The notes beneath the pieces are model-generated. The model worked only from the letters and a program-made list of their open reading frames with translations. It was not told the DNA's origin and ran no database searches. From positions 1 to 64,000 of the forward strand of contig CAZMMQ010000007.1 of assembly GCA_964567435.1 (NCBI GenBank): a DNA stretch of 64,000 nucleotides. Direction: 5' to 3'. How positions within the stretch are numbered: the first letter of the stretch is position 1; each line of letters opens with the position of its first letter. The DNA is from RFSX01 sp964567435 (GTDB lineage Bacteria; Bacteroidota; Bacteroidia; Chitinophagales; Saprospiraceae). Shown piece by piece: positions 1 to 7,997 of this stretch. The position numbers and the translations under genes are program-made.

Positions 1-8
1 CTCCCCTC

Positions 9-187
9 TTTTCCATGTCGAATGGATCGCAGTGGAATTGAGACATCTTATTCTATCACAGTAGAGAGCTGTGATGACAAGTAGAGGTCTTATGCAATAT
101 GGATTGCTAAGTCATTGTGGAGTACTTGGCTACTCCTTTCCATTAGAATAAGATATCTCGACTCCTTCCGTCGCTCGATATGGAAAA
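9..187. repeat. Inverted-repeat element, copy 1 of 3
   Basis: First of three related units of about 175 bp. The left end reads TTTTCCATGTCGAATG and the right end CGCTCGATATGGAAAA, which are imperfect reverse complements. The pairing continues inward for about 40 bp, with GAGACATCTTATTCTAT on the left and AGAATAAGATATCTCG on the right. The unit would fold into a long interrupted hairpin. No credible protein is encoded. REP/BIME-like or MITE-like; Bacteroidota genomes are known to carry REP sequences containing related TGTC-GAA...GTGG words. Confidence 0.8.
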
Positions 188-230
188 TGTGGGAGAGCCA
201 TTTCAAGTTCATAGCGCTAACTATCACCAC

Positions 231-403
231 TTTTCCATGTCGAATGAAACGCAGTGGAATTGAGACATCTTATTCTATCGGAGTAGCGATGCTGTGATAA
301 TAGTAGATGTCTTAGGCATTGCTAAGGTCATAATGGGAATACTTAGCTACTCATTTCATTAGAATAAGATATCTCGGCTCCTGTCGTCGCTCGATATGGA
401 AAA
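231..403. repeat. Inverted-repeat element, copy 2 of 3
   Basis: Second copy, in the same orientation as the first and 43 bp away from it. It keeps both ends (TTTTCCATGTCGAATG and CGCTCGATATGGAAAA) and the inner arms. It also has an extra inner pairing, GAGTAGC with GCTACTC. The core word GTAGATGTCTTAGGC is shared with copy 3. The spacers between copies are unrelated to each other, so the unit rather than a larger block appears to have been duplicated. Confidence 0.8.
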
Positions 404-431
404 GAAAGGATGATAATGATGTCATGTTCAC

Positions 432-605
432 AGTGTCGAATGAAACGTAGTGGACCTGAGACATCCTGTTCTAACGAAGGGGCAATGCCATGATGACAGT
501 AGATGTCTTAGGCAATATGGAGTGCTATGTCAATGTGGAGTACTTGGGTTACCTATTTCATTGGAATAAGATATCTCGGCTCCTGTCGTCGCTCGATATG
601 GAAAA
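432..605. repeat. Inverted-repeat element, copy 3 of 3
   Basis: Third copy. Its left end is eroded: it starts at GTGTCGAATGAAACG without the TTTTCC. Its right end is intact and matches copy 2 almost exactly. It ends only about 11 bp beyond the stop codon of the GIN-domain gene, so the hairpin would lie at the 3' end of the leftward ABC operon transcript and could act as a 3' stabiliser or terminator. That role is an inference. Confidence 0.78.
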
Positions 606-616
606 TGTGAAGGTAA

Positions 617-1378
617 TTACTCCACATACACATTAGCAAACTGAGAGGTATTAATATTCTGATTAGTAGGCTTTTTGACTAGTTTTAGAGTACTGCTATT
701 GCTACAATTTCCTTGAGCTGCATCTTCAGCATTAATTGTTGCTTTCGCGAAATTACTCATGTTAAATTGCCATTGTTTAGATTGTAAATTTCCTGCTTGA
801 ACATCTGCACTTCCTGATGCATTCATGACCACAGAATTCACGTCACCCTCCAAGTTCATTTTACTGAAGTTACTAGCACTTATTGTCAGGTTATTACAAT
901 CTAACTTTAGATCCATATCAGTACTGCCGCTCATGGCTATGGTTAATGACTTCAGATGAAGAGTATCTAGAGCTGATGCCTTAGAAAAGTTAGCCATACT
1001 TATCGTTAACTCATCATAAGCCTGTGTCCCTACAATCACTTTCTGTGTTTCCATATTTGTCATACTATATCGCCCATCCAATATTCTATCTAGCTGTATC
1101 TGCTCTAAATCAATGGGTTTATTAAGCTTAGATATTAAGACCGTATCTAGTTGGACTACTATTCGAGTGCTATTGGGGTCTATTATATACTCGATTGCAT
1201 AATCCTTAAATACTAATTCATTGGTATTTAGTTCACCAAGGTCTATCTCTTGGATAACGCCAGAGCCTACTAATTTCTCCACTTCTATAATTGATGATTT
1301 AGCTAAAACAACAAATGAAGTGAAGCTTAAAATAACAAGAGCATAGAAGCCGAGGAGCAGTTTATTTGACAATTTCAT
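617..1378 (-). CDS. GIN-domain (DUF2807-like) envelope protein
   Basis: 253 residues. An N-terminal hydrophobic segment (about residues 8-26) serves as signal peptide or membrane anchor. The body alternates short strands with recurring ANFSK-like and SGSTD/SGSAD words (about residues 130-225), the rung pattern of the putative auto-transporter adhesin 'head GIN' domain that builds a right-handed beta-helix. Function is unknown; members sit in the periplasm or on the envelope of Bacteroidota. It is the last gene of the leftward ATPase-permease-GntR-GIN cluster, starting 6 bp after the GntR stop, so it is probably co-transcribed and under the same regulator. The family call rests on repeat pattern and context rather than on a catalytic motif. 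Confidence 0.72.
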   Translation of the reverse strand: MKLSNKLLLGFYALVILSFTSFVVLAKSSIIEVEKLVGSGVIQEIDLGELNTNELVFKDYAIEYIIDPNSTRIVVQLDTVLISKLNKPIDLEQIQLDRILDGRYSMTNMETQKVIVGTQAYDELTISMANFSKASALDTLHLKSLTIAMSGSTDMDLKLDCNNLTISASNFSKMNLEGDVNSVVMNASGSADVQAGNLQSKQWQFNMSNFAKATINAEDAAQGNCSNSSTLKLVKKPTNQNINTSQFANVYVE

Positions 1379-1384
1379 AGTTGG

Positions 1385-1747
1385 TTATTTTTTATTTAAT
1401 TCGGAAAAATGCTTTTCTAAGTCACTGATACTGATATCAAGCATGTTCATTCGTCGGAAAAGTTTTGGAAGCTCTTGTTCCAAAAAAATGCGCTTCTCTC
1501 TTTTGCTTATAATATCAATGGCATCATCAGAGACAAAAAACCCAATGCCTCTTTTATTATAAATGATGCCTTTATCTTGTAGGTAGGTATAGGTTCTCAT
1601 CACTGTATTTGGGTTGACTTCCATCATAGCTGCAAACTCTCTGACAGAAGATATTTTTTCACTGACCTTCCAGTTGAGAGATAATATGTTTTCACATATG
1701 ACTTCAGCAATCTGGAGATATATCGCTTGATTCTTATTAAACTCCAT
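1385..1747 (-). CDS. GntR-family regulator, YtrA type
   Basis: 120 residues, the short YtrA form: an N-terminal winged helix (about residues 10-75, with NPNTVMRTYTYLQDKGII as recognition helix and wing and the closing RGIGFFV) and only a short helical tail instead of a large effector domain. Such regulators usually repress the ABC transporter encoded beside them. Its start directly abuts the permease stop codon (0 bp) and it lies inside the transporter operon. A palindrome with GTGTA/TACAC ends lies just upstream of the first gene of the cluster (3380-3401) and is the obvious candidate operator. The effector cannot be deduced. Confidence 0.88.
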   Translation of the reverse strand: MEFNKNQAIYLQIAEVICENILSLNWKVSEKISSVREFAAMMEVNPNTVMRTYTYLQDKGIIYNKRGIGFFVSDDAIDIISKREKRIFLEQELPKLFRRMNMLDISISDLEKHFSELNKK

Positions 1748-2536
1748 CTATAACTCTTTCTCGGAAATCTTTAAATAACTGATAAACCATAAAAACGGAA
1801 CTATTGAATACAACGCCAGGTAATGAAGTCGGCTGAGAAACCATTTTGCATTGTCTTCAAATGATATAGTAAAGTTGAGGTTATCACCTCTGAGCACCCA
1901 CCCATTAAAATAATCAAACATGACCAGTCTGAAAATTAGGATAGCAATGCCTATTGTCATAAAAAATATTGCAACAACAGTTACTAAGGATTTAGGAATG
2001 ACAAACCGATTAAAAATAATTCCTAATAGAAATAATACAGAATGACCAATTGAATAGAACACTAACAGCATTTTAAGTCGTGCAAAATTGATTAACATAA
2101 TGGAGGGATAATGAGAATCAGTGTATCTTTCTATTATACCACCAAAGAAAGTATAGGTGACAAAAAATACTAAAGCTGTTAATATCCAAAATCCTGGAAA
2201 AGAGTAAATCCATTTGGAGAGGAACTTTTCAAAGTGGCTCGCCGGTAGTTGTAGAAATTGAAGTCGGTCCTCTGTTTTTCTGAGATCCTTGAAAATGAGA
2301 AGCGTGACAAAACTTCCAACTAGGCATAGCATGTTCATAATTACAACTTCTGGTAAGTACGTCTTTTCTATAAACATGGGTGAGATATCTAAAGCACTCG
2401 AATGTTCTCTGCCAACCAACATAAGAAAGACACAATAGGCCATCAATATGAGAGCGATGGTCAATAATTGTTTCTTATACAAGATCCAATCCCTCCGTAT
2501 CAAACTAATAAAACGATGAAAATTAAAAATTGGCAT
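1748..2536 (-). CDS. ABC transporter permease, ABC-2-like
   Basis: 262 residues with about six hydrophobic segments (near residues 22-40, 68-86, 112-135, 150-175, 180-205 and 235-258). It has the size and layout of a single-domain ABC-2-type permease. It shows no similarity that would identify the substrate. It overlaps the upstream ATPase gene by one base (TAATG), the usual arrangement for translational coupling, and the GntR gene follows immediately. With the ATPase it presumably forms an exporter or an envelope-stress transporter of the YtrB-like kind; that is inferred from the GntR/ATPase/permease context. Confidence 0.8.
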   Translation of the reverse strand: MPIFNFHRFISLIRRDWILYKKQLLTIALILMAYCVFLMLVGREHSSALDISPMFIEKTYLPEVVIMNMLCLVGSFVTLLIFKDLRKTEDRLQFLQLPASHFEKFLSKWIYSFPGFWILTALVFFVTYTFFGGIIERYTDSHYPSIMLINFARLKMLLVFYSIGHSVLFLLGIIFNRFVIPKSLVTVVAIFFMTIGIAILIFRLVMFDYFNGWVLRGDNLNFTISFEDNAKWFLSRLHYLALYSIVPFLWFISYLKISEKEL

Positions 2537-3369
2537 TAGCTTAGATTTTGGGTGATTAAATTCCTATCATTCAGAATTGCATTGAACAGAACTTCAAGCT
2601 CTACCTGACTAGGTTCGTTACTTTTGTTTGGGCTAATATGCACATAAGCGCCTCCCATAAATTCTGAATATAAAGCAGTGCCGCCCTCATCAGCCCCTAG
2701 CGATTTTTGAAAAGTGAGTTTTTTTCCAATTCCATAGATGTCTTGAGATAATATAATTTGTCCATCATCAATCACAATCACAGATTCGATCATATTGCCT
2801 AAGTCTCTGACTTGATGCGTGGATATCACCATAATCTGATCCTCTCTCAAACCAGAAGCAATGACTTTCCTAAACTGACTCTTAGAAGGAATATCTAATC
2901 CATTAGTAGGTTCGTCCATGAGGAGATATTTTGAGTTTGTAGCGATACCAAAACAAATAATGAATTTCTTCTTTTGGCCCATGGATAATCTATCCAATCT
3001 TCCTTCCATAGGCACTTCCAAAATTTGTACATACTTATCAAATTGTTCTTGACTATAGTTAGCATAAAATGGAGAATAGGCTTTGACAAATTGGGTCATG
3101 GAGATAGCCGGCAATTGATAATTTTCGGAGAGAAAGAAAATCTGACTCAACATACTAGGATGGCGATGGCGAGATTCATAACCATCTACCTGGATATTCC
3201 CTACATGAGCGAATAGTAGTCCATTTATAAGTTTGAGCAAAGTACTCTTGCCAGTACCGTTCTTCCCTAGCAAACCATATATTTTACCAGATTCGAACTT
3301 TTGGGTCAAGCCATCGAAAAGCCTTTTCTTTTTTGAGTATCTGAAGGATACATTATCTATTGACATCAT
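2536..3369 (-). CDS. ABC transporter ATP-binding protein
   Basis: 277 residues. Walker A GLLGKNGTGKSTLL (about 34-47), signature LSMGQKKKF (about 129-137), Walker B YLLMDEPTNGLD (about 153-164) and switch His STHQVRD (about 188) are all present, so the ATPase should be active. The C-terminal 70 residues extend past the core and are not recognised. First gene of the leftward four-gene cluster with permease, GntR and GIN protein; a palindromic operator candidate lies 10 bp upstream of its start. The start ATG-ATG could begin at either of two adjacent methionines. Confidence 0.92.
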   Translation of the reverse strand: MMSIDNVSFRYSKKKRLFDGLTQKFESGKIYGLLGKNGTGKSTLLKLINGLLFAHVGNIQVDGYESRHRHPSMLSQIFFLSENYQLPAISMTQFVKAYSPFYANYSQEQFDKYVQILEVPMEGRLDRLSMGQKKKFIICFGIATNSKYLLMDEPTNGLDIPSKSQFRKVIASGLREDQIMVISTHQVRDLGNMIESVIVIDDGQIILSQDIYGIGKKLTFQKSLGADEGGTALYSEFMGGAYVHISPNKSNEPSQVELEVLFNAILNDRNLITQNLS

Positions 3370-3379
3370 AAAATATCTA

Positions 3380-3401
3380 GTGTATTAGTATATTAGTACA
3401 C
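3380..3401 (-). promoter_or_regulatory. Candidate GntR operator palindrome
   Basis: A 22-bp near-palindrome: both outer arms are GTGTA/TACAC, the centre is TATA, and 18 of 22 positions are symmetric. The spacing from the ATPase start codon is 10 bp. GntR-family operators typically have GT...AC symmetric half-sites, and the YtrA-type GntR encoded in the same cluster is the likely ligand. Repression of the ABC operon is an inference. Confidence 0.6.
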
Positions 3402-3564
3402 CAAAACTATAGTATTTATTTTATAATTCAAAGAAATTCCTGAATGAGCCTTCTCAAAAATTGAATTTTCTAAAACTATAAGGGGCTTCCTCTGCTTCAA
3501 TAACAGCAAAAGAAGTGTCCTAAATAGCTATCTTAGCTACGATGTATACTATAACCGCATCATC

Positions 3565-4836
3565 ATGAACTGGAATAAAATCACAAAGATCCTAGGGCCA
3601 GGACTCATCTTCGCTAGCATGGCTATTGGTGTTTCCCATTTGGTACAAAGTACGAGGGCGGGGGCCAATTATGGTTTTGCATTATTATGGATAATTATTG
3701 CAGCCAATGTTTTCAAGTATCCTTTTTTCGAGTTTGCTGGAAGATATGCCAATGCGACTGGTGAGAGCCTGATAGATGGATACAATAGGTTGGGCAAGGT
3801 GCCTCTATGGATATATCTCATAATCACAGTTGGATCTATGTTTTTTGTAATGGGTGCCGTTGGGTTTGTAACTGTAGGGTTCTTGGATAATCTCTTTGGT
3901 CTTTCTAGCATCCTTCCTGATTTTGAGCTATTTCCCACGTTCTTACTCTTTATCGTGTGTACGGGCATTCTACTATTAGGTAAGTATGCCGCTCTGGACA
4001 ATCTGATTAAAGTAATCGGTGTTGTATTGCTAATCTCTACCCTACTCGCATTTGAGTTAACACTTATGAATGGACCAGTAACAAAGCTACCTGGATTTAC
4101 GCCTGCAAACCCTTATTCTGAAAAAGGCTTACTCTTCATCATAGCCTTAATGGGCTGGATGCCTACCGCAGTGGATATGTCAACATGGAATAGCCTATGG
4201 ACATTGGAGAAAATAAAAACGACTGGTTATCACCCAACACTGAAAGAGACAACATCAGAATTCAACTTTGGATATCTTACTGCAGCAGGATTATCTATTT
4301 GCTTTTTGACGCTGGGTGCCTATCTCATCCATGGCACAGGTATTACGATGCCGAATGGTAGTGCAGATTTTGCTAGCAAAGTGGTCACCTTATACACAGA
4401 TACGATTGGTGACTGGAGTTTTCTTATCATATCTGCGTCTGCTTTCTCTATCATGTTTGGAACGAGTATAGCGGTATTTGATGGATATGCTAGAGCACTA
4501 GAAAGAACTATAGAGTTGGCTTTATTAAGTGAGGAAAATTCTAAGAAAGCCTTGGATAATTCTATAACTTACAACATATCTCTTATTGTATTAGCCATAG
4601 GATCTTTCCTATTAATCGCTCTTTTCCTTCAGCATTTCAAACTACTCATAGATATAGCCACGACGATATCATTTTTGATAGCGCCTATCGTCGCAGTGGC
4701 TAATCTCAAATTAGTGTCTGAAAAATATGTCGGCAAAGATGCGGTACCGCCGCATTGGATGATAGTGCTCAGTTATGCAGGGATTGTTTTCTTGTCGGGA
4801 TTTGCGTTGTTCTTTTTGTATGTGAGGTTATTCTAA
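3565..4836 (+). CDS. Divergent Nramp-family transporter
   Basis: 423 residues with about 11 membrane segments and the Nramp N-terminal signature (GPGLIFASMA at 11-20), placing it in the Nramp/SLC11 superfamily of proton-coupled divalent metal transporters in the inner membrane. The metal-binding motif of TM1, normally DPGN, is replaced by GVSH (22-25). The TM6 motif, normally MPH, reads MPTAVDMS (199-206). The canonical Mn/Fe ligands are therefore missing and the substrate should be considered unknown. It is transcribed alone; its 3' end overlaps the convergent rsmD by 9 bp. The ATG at 3565 fits the family N-terminus. Confidence 0.8.
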   Translation: MNWNKITKILGPGLIFASMAIGVSHLVQSTRAGANYGFALLWIIIAANVFKYPFFEFAGRYANATGESLIDGYNRLGKVPLWIYLIITVGSMFFVMGAVGFVTVGFLDNLFGLSSILPDFELFPTFLLFIVCTGILLLGKYAALDNLIKVIGVVLLISTLLAFELTLMNGPVTKLPGFTPANPYSEKGLLFIIALMGWMPTAVDMSTWNSLWTLEKIKTTGYHPTLKETTSEFNFGYLTAAGLSICFLTLGAYLIHGTGITMPNGSADFASKVVTLYTDTIGDWSFLIISASAFSIMFGTSIAVFDGYARALERTIELALLSEENSKKALDNSITYNISLIVLAIGSFLLIALFLQHFKLLIDIATTISFLIAPIVAVANLKLVSEKYVGKDAVPPHWMIVLSYAGIVFLSGFALFFLYVRLF

Positions 4837-5376
4837 ATCTTTCCCAAAAAAACTGAAAATCGTCTGCCCATAATTACGCTTATCTATCAAGGCAGGGTGG
4901 TCACTCAGATTAACATTGGGATTATGCTCTAGTACAAGGAATCCTTTCTCAGTCAACATGTTTTGTTGTAAAATAAGATCTGGAATCTCAGGAATGTTCT
5001 TTAATGGATAAGGAGGACCTGCAAAGATATAATCGAACTGCTCGTCACACTTTTTGATATATGAGAATACATTCATTTTATATACCTGCATATACGCTTC
5101 TATATCTAATTTCTTAGCCATCTCATGGGCGAATTTTACGCAGCCTGGAAACTTATCTACGTAGGTAGCATCCTCACAACCTCTAGAAATACATTCATAA
5201 CAATGGCTCCCTGTCCCCCCAAATAGGTCAAGGAATTTTATTCTAGAAAAGTCAATTTTATTGGAAAGGATATTATAGAGGCCTTCTTTGGAAATATCCG
5301 TCGTAGGTCTAGTCGGCCATTTTTTTGCGGGGGGATTAAATCTGTGACCTTTGAATTGACCGCCTATGATACGCAT
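4828..5376 (-). CDS. rsmD: RsmD-like 16S rRNA (guanine966-N2)-methyltransferase
   Basis: 182 residues, the usual RsmD length. N-terminal RIIGGQFKGHRF and the RPTTD segment are RsmD hallmarks, followed by the SAM loop LDLFGGTGS (49-57) and the catalytic region YIFAGPPY (116-123). RsmD enzymes normally read (D/N)PP(Y/F) there; this protein has Gly120 in place of Asp/Asn (codon GGT at 5019-5017), which may alter or abolish activity. The neighbour DUF3822 gene overlaps its start by 13 bp, a pairing common in Bacteroidota. Its 3' end overlaps the convergent Nramp gene by 9 bp. Confidence 0.85.
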   Translation of the reverse strand: MRIIGGQFKGHRFNPPAKKWPTRPTTDISKEGLYNILSNKIDFSRIKFLDLFGGTGSHCYECISRGCEDATYVDKFPGCVKFAHEMAKKLDIEAYMQVYKMNVFSYIKKCDEQFDYIFAGPPYPLKNIPEIPDLILQQNMLTEKGFLVLEHNPNVNLSDHPALIDKRNYGQTIFSFFGKDLE

Positions 5377-6152
5377 GTTCTACATAGGTATAGATCAAAA
5401 AAGGATGTCGGATTGCTACTGACAATTTTTGGTAACAAAATTGAAGAATCAATAATGCTAATCTGCTTGAAATATCGTCTGACTTGTTTTAAAAGATTAT
5501 CACTGTTTTTTAGTTCTCCACACATGTGAACCTTTACCTCTTTTTTAAAGAAGGCCCTTTTGATCAATGATAAAAAATAGATGTAATCCTGACTGTAATA
5601 ACAATCATATTGATTATAGTATACAAACCCATCTTTTCTAACACAGAAGTGAATCGTTCTGCCTGACCTAAAGCAAACCATATCTATCTTGGCTCGATGC
5701 ATATAATTGGCCAAGCTGGTTGACAGATGTGCTATAGTTGGTTTCATTTTATACCTATCAAAGACCTGAGCGACTTCTTCTGGAGTATAATAAAGGGTAA
5801 CCTTATTCTCATGCATAAACTCATCTGAGGTTGGCCGAACTGCATCGAGCTTATCTAGATTATAGATCCCATCAAAATAAATATTGAAGTAGTCGGCTTC
5901 TTTGTCTTGACTCAAAAGATGCACATAAGGCTTAAGTGCCGATACGACATTGCATGAGGAAATATCGTGATAGTAAGATGTCAATCTCAGAACGCTATCT
6001 AGGCTTTTCATAGGGTGGTACCCTGTCTTACTTAAGACAGCTGTCTCATTCCATAATCCATAAAAAAAACTGTCTGGGTATAACACGACAGACAGTTCCT
6101 GGATTTTTTCTTCTTTGGAAATATGGTCGTATGCTAAGGCTACCTTTCCCAA
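5364..6152 (-). CDS. DUF3822 family protein
   Basis: 262 residues, soluble, no signal peptide. It resembles the DUF3822 family of Bacteroidota, an actin/ASKHA-like-fold protein of unknown role that is almost always encoded next to rsmD, as here. The start used is a TTG; it overlaps the 3' end of the preceding pseudopilin-like gene by 13 bp, and its own 3' end overlaps rsmD by 13 bp, so the three genes form one tightly coupled unit. No catalytic motif is recognisable. Family assignment comes from gene context plus overall sequence character. Confidence 0.7.
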   Translation of the reverse strand: MGKVALAYDHISKEEKIQELSVVLYPDSFFYGLWNETAVLSKTGYHPMKSLDSVLRLTSYYHDISSCNVVSALKPYVHLLSQDKEADYFNIYFDGIYNLDKLDAVRPTSDEFMHENKVTLYYTPEEVAQVFDRYKMKPTIAHLSTSLANYMHRAKIDMVCFRSGRTIHFCVRKDGFVYYNQYDCYYSQDYIYFLSLIKRAFFKKEVKVHMCGELKNSDNLLKQVRRYFKQISIIDSSILLPKIVSSNPTSFFDLYLCRTCVS

Positions 6153-6727
6153 TTTCCTGCTAAGTTAGGGGCATTCATATCTCCAAACTTAATCATTCTG
6201 TTAGGGTCGTATGAGTTATCATATTTAGAATACTCATTAGAGCCATACTGACCCATAAATGTCTTCCACCTTGTGCCTACTTCTACTATATTTACCAAAG
6301 TCGACTGATAAGTCAGAGTGTCAGCAGCTATAGTAAATTGTTCTCCATTTGTAAAAGGAACATATCTCAATGAATCCAAGTTAAATTGTCCTCTTGACAT
6401 CAGAGAGTCCAAAGCACTCTTGTATGTGATAACCTCCCTAAACTCTTCCGTGCTGTTAGCATCATCCTTATCACCAAAAATCGTTACTATTTTTATACTA
6501 TCAGTCTTTATCACTTGGTTCAAGGTGTCAAAATTAGATGCGAACTTGCCTGTAACCAATCTATATACTTCCTGAGCAGACCTGATATTTTTTAGTTTTT
6601 CTACCACAGCATCCTTTCTAAAATTCTTCTCAGCCTGAAAAGCGATTGGTTCCTTTATATTCTCATATAGTGCATAAATGAGTATACCTGCTATCAGTAT
6701 CATGAGGATGCTTAAAATATTCTTCAT
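6140..6727 (-). CDS. Pseudopilin-like membrane-anchored protein
   Basis: About 195 residues from the ATG at 6727, chosen because it begins a proper anchor (MKNILSILMILIAGILIYAL) and has an AGAAGAAAG ribosome-binding stretch; a longer frame to 6793 adds a 22-residue leader without support. One N-terminal helix is followed by EKLKNIRSAQEVYRLVTGKF (about 45-64), reminiscent of the helix-to-loop transition of type II secretion G-type pseudopilins (a residue run ending in Y-x3-G-x-F/Y). No prepilin peptidase site is visible. The rest is not recognised. It heads the unit with DUF3822 and rsmD. Function is unknown. Confidence 0.6.
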   Translation of the reverse strand: MKNILSILMILIAGILIYALYENIKEPIAFQAEKNFRKDAVVEKLKNIRSAQEVYRLVTGKFASNFDTLNQVIKTDSIKIVTIFGDKDDANSTEEFREVITYKSALDSLMSRGQFNLDSLRYVPFTNGEQFTIAADTLTYQSTLVNIVEVGTRWKTFMGQYGSNEYSKYDNSYDPNRMIKFGDMNAPNLAGNWER

Positions 6728-6925
6728 TTTCTTTCTTCTGTATGGTTTTAATAGTAAATCAGCCCATTCAAAGACCAACTGTGAAATAAACAAATTTTCT
6801 TAATAAAACAGAGAAGTCAGCCTATCAATATTGGGAATTGTTAAGATAATACAGCCATATCTGCTGAGATCTGGCAATACACTAATTAGATGAGAAGCCA
6901 GACCGCTTTTGGTGTATACAACTGC

Positions 6926-6933
6926 TATTTTTG
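6926..6933 (+). promoter_or_regulatory. Candidate -7 promoter box for tsaD
   Basis: TATTTTTG matches the Bacteroidota -7 consensus TAnnTTTG and lies 19 bp before the tsaD start codon. A TTTG lies upstream at 6908-6911, but the 14-bp spacing is shorter than the usual 17-20, so this remains a candidate only. Confidence 0.35.
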
Positions 6934-6952
6934 TTGTTTATGAATAAGATTT

Positions 6953-7969
6953 ATGCCTAAAAGGAGTTCAGGAGTCTATTTACTAGCCATAGAATCGTCC
7001 TGTGATGACACTTCTGCTTCTGTCATCTATAATGGAAAGGTATTGAGTAATGTCGTCTCTGTGCAGAAGGCACACGCCGACTATGGTGGTGTGGTACCAG
7101 AACTGGCTTCCAGAGAACATCAACAGCACATTGTACCTGTAGTTGCTACCGCTTTGGGTAAGGCGGATATAGATAAATCCATGCTTTCAGGTATAGCCTT
7201 TACAAGAGGTCCTGGCCTGTTAGGCAGTCTGATAGTTGGCGTGACCTTTGCTAAATCAATGGCCCTGAGTCTAGATATTCCACTTATAGAGGTACATCAC
7301 ATGCATGCTCATGTATTGGCACATTACGCAGAGACTCCACATCCTCCATTTCCATTCCTATGTCTAACCGTGTCTGGTGGTCACACTCAAATAGTAATGG
7401 TAAGGGAATACCATGATATGGAAATCCTAGGGCAAACCCAAGATGATGCAGCTGGAGAAGCTTTTGACAAAGCTGGAAAAATGCTAGGGCTACCCTATCC
7501 AGGGGGTCCCTTAGTCGACAAACATGCACAAAATGGCACTGCTATATATCCATTTACCAGAAGTAAAGTAGGTGATTTGAATTTTAGTTTTTCAGGATTA
7601 AAAACGTCGATACTTTATTTTCTTAGAGCAAAAATGAAGGAAGATGACAGTTTCATCCATCGAGAACTTGATAACCTTTGCGCTTCTATCCAGTCGACTA
7701 TTATTGATATGCTCATGCACAAATTGGAGCTAGCCGCAAAGCAAACCGGCATAAAGCACATCGCCATTGCAGGAGGTGTATCTGCTAACTCTGGACTTCG
7801 GAGTGCCTTAGAGCACAAAGGAAAAGAACTTGGATGGGAAACATATATTCCTGCCTTTGAGTATTGCAGAGACAATGCTGCCATGATAGGCATAGCTGGG
7901 TACTACAAGTTCCTAAAAGGTCTAACCTGCAAGCAAGATGTTACTGCAGAAGCAAGGTTAGGATTTTGA
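6953..7969 (+). CDS. tsaD: tRNA N6-adenosine threonylcarbamoyltransferase TsaD
   Basis: 338 residues, standard length. TsaD transfers the threonylcarbamoyl group from TC-AMP to A37 of ANN-decoding tRNAs, together with TsaB and TsaE (not in this window). The N-terminal ASKHA segment LAIESSCDDTSAS (11-23), the metal-binding HHMHAH (115-120), SGGHTQIV (141-148) and the PGGP and GGVSAN motifs are all intact, ending with the C-terminal CRDNAAMIG metal and substrate site. The start follows a plausible promoter box. It is transcribed alone between two leftward units and is almost certainly essential and active. Confidence 0.97.
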   Translation: MPKRSSGVYLLAIESSCDDTSASVIYNGKVLSNVVSVQKAHADYGGVVPELASREHQQHIVPVVATALGKADIDKSMLSGIAFTRGPGLLGSLIVGVTFAKSMALSLDIPLIEVHHMHAHVLAHYAETPHPPFPFLCLTVSGGHTQIVMVREYHDMEILGQTQDDAAGEAFDKAGKMLGLPYPGGPLVDKHAQNGTAIYPFTRSKVGDLNFSFSGLKTSILYFLRAKMKEDDSFIHRELDNLCASIQSTIIDMLMHKLELAAKQTGIKHIAIAGGVSANSGLRSALEHKGKELGWETYIPAFEYCRDNAAMIGIAGYYKFLKGLTCKQDVTAEARLGF

Positions 7970-7997
7970 TTAATTAATAGTTCTTGTCCCCATCTAT

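Noticed and set aside
115..297. 60-codon plus-strand frame inside the repeat array
   Set aside because: It lies across two copies of the inverted-repeat element, is not conserved in the third copy and has no ribosome-binding site; it is a by-product of the repeat.
1..616. Possible CRISPR array
   Set aside because: The repeat units are about 175 bp with long internal hairpins and only three copies; there are no short regular repeats with unique spacers and no cas genes.
3370..3564. Possible riboswitch upstream of the Nramp-like gene
   Set aside because: Apart from the palindrome assigned to the GntR cassette, no conserved metal-riboswitch motifs or strong stems are visible in the short leader.
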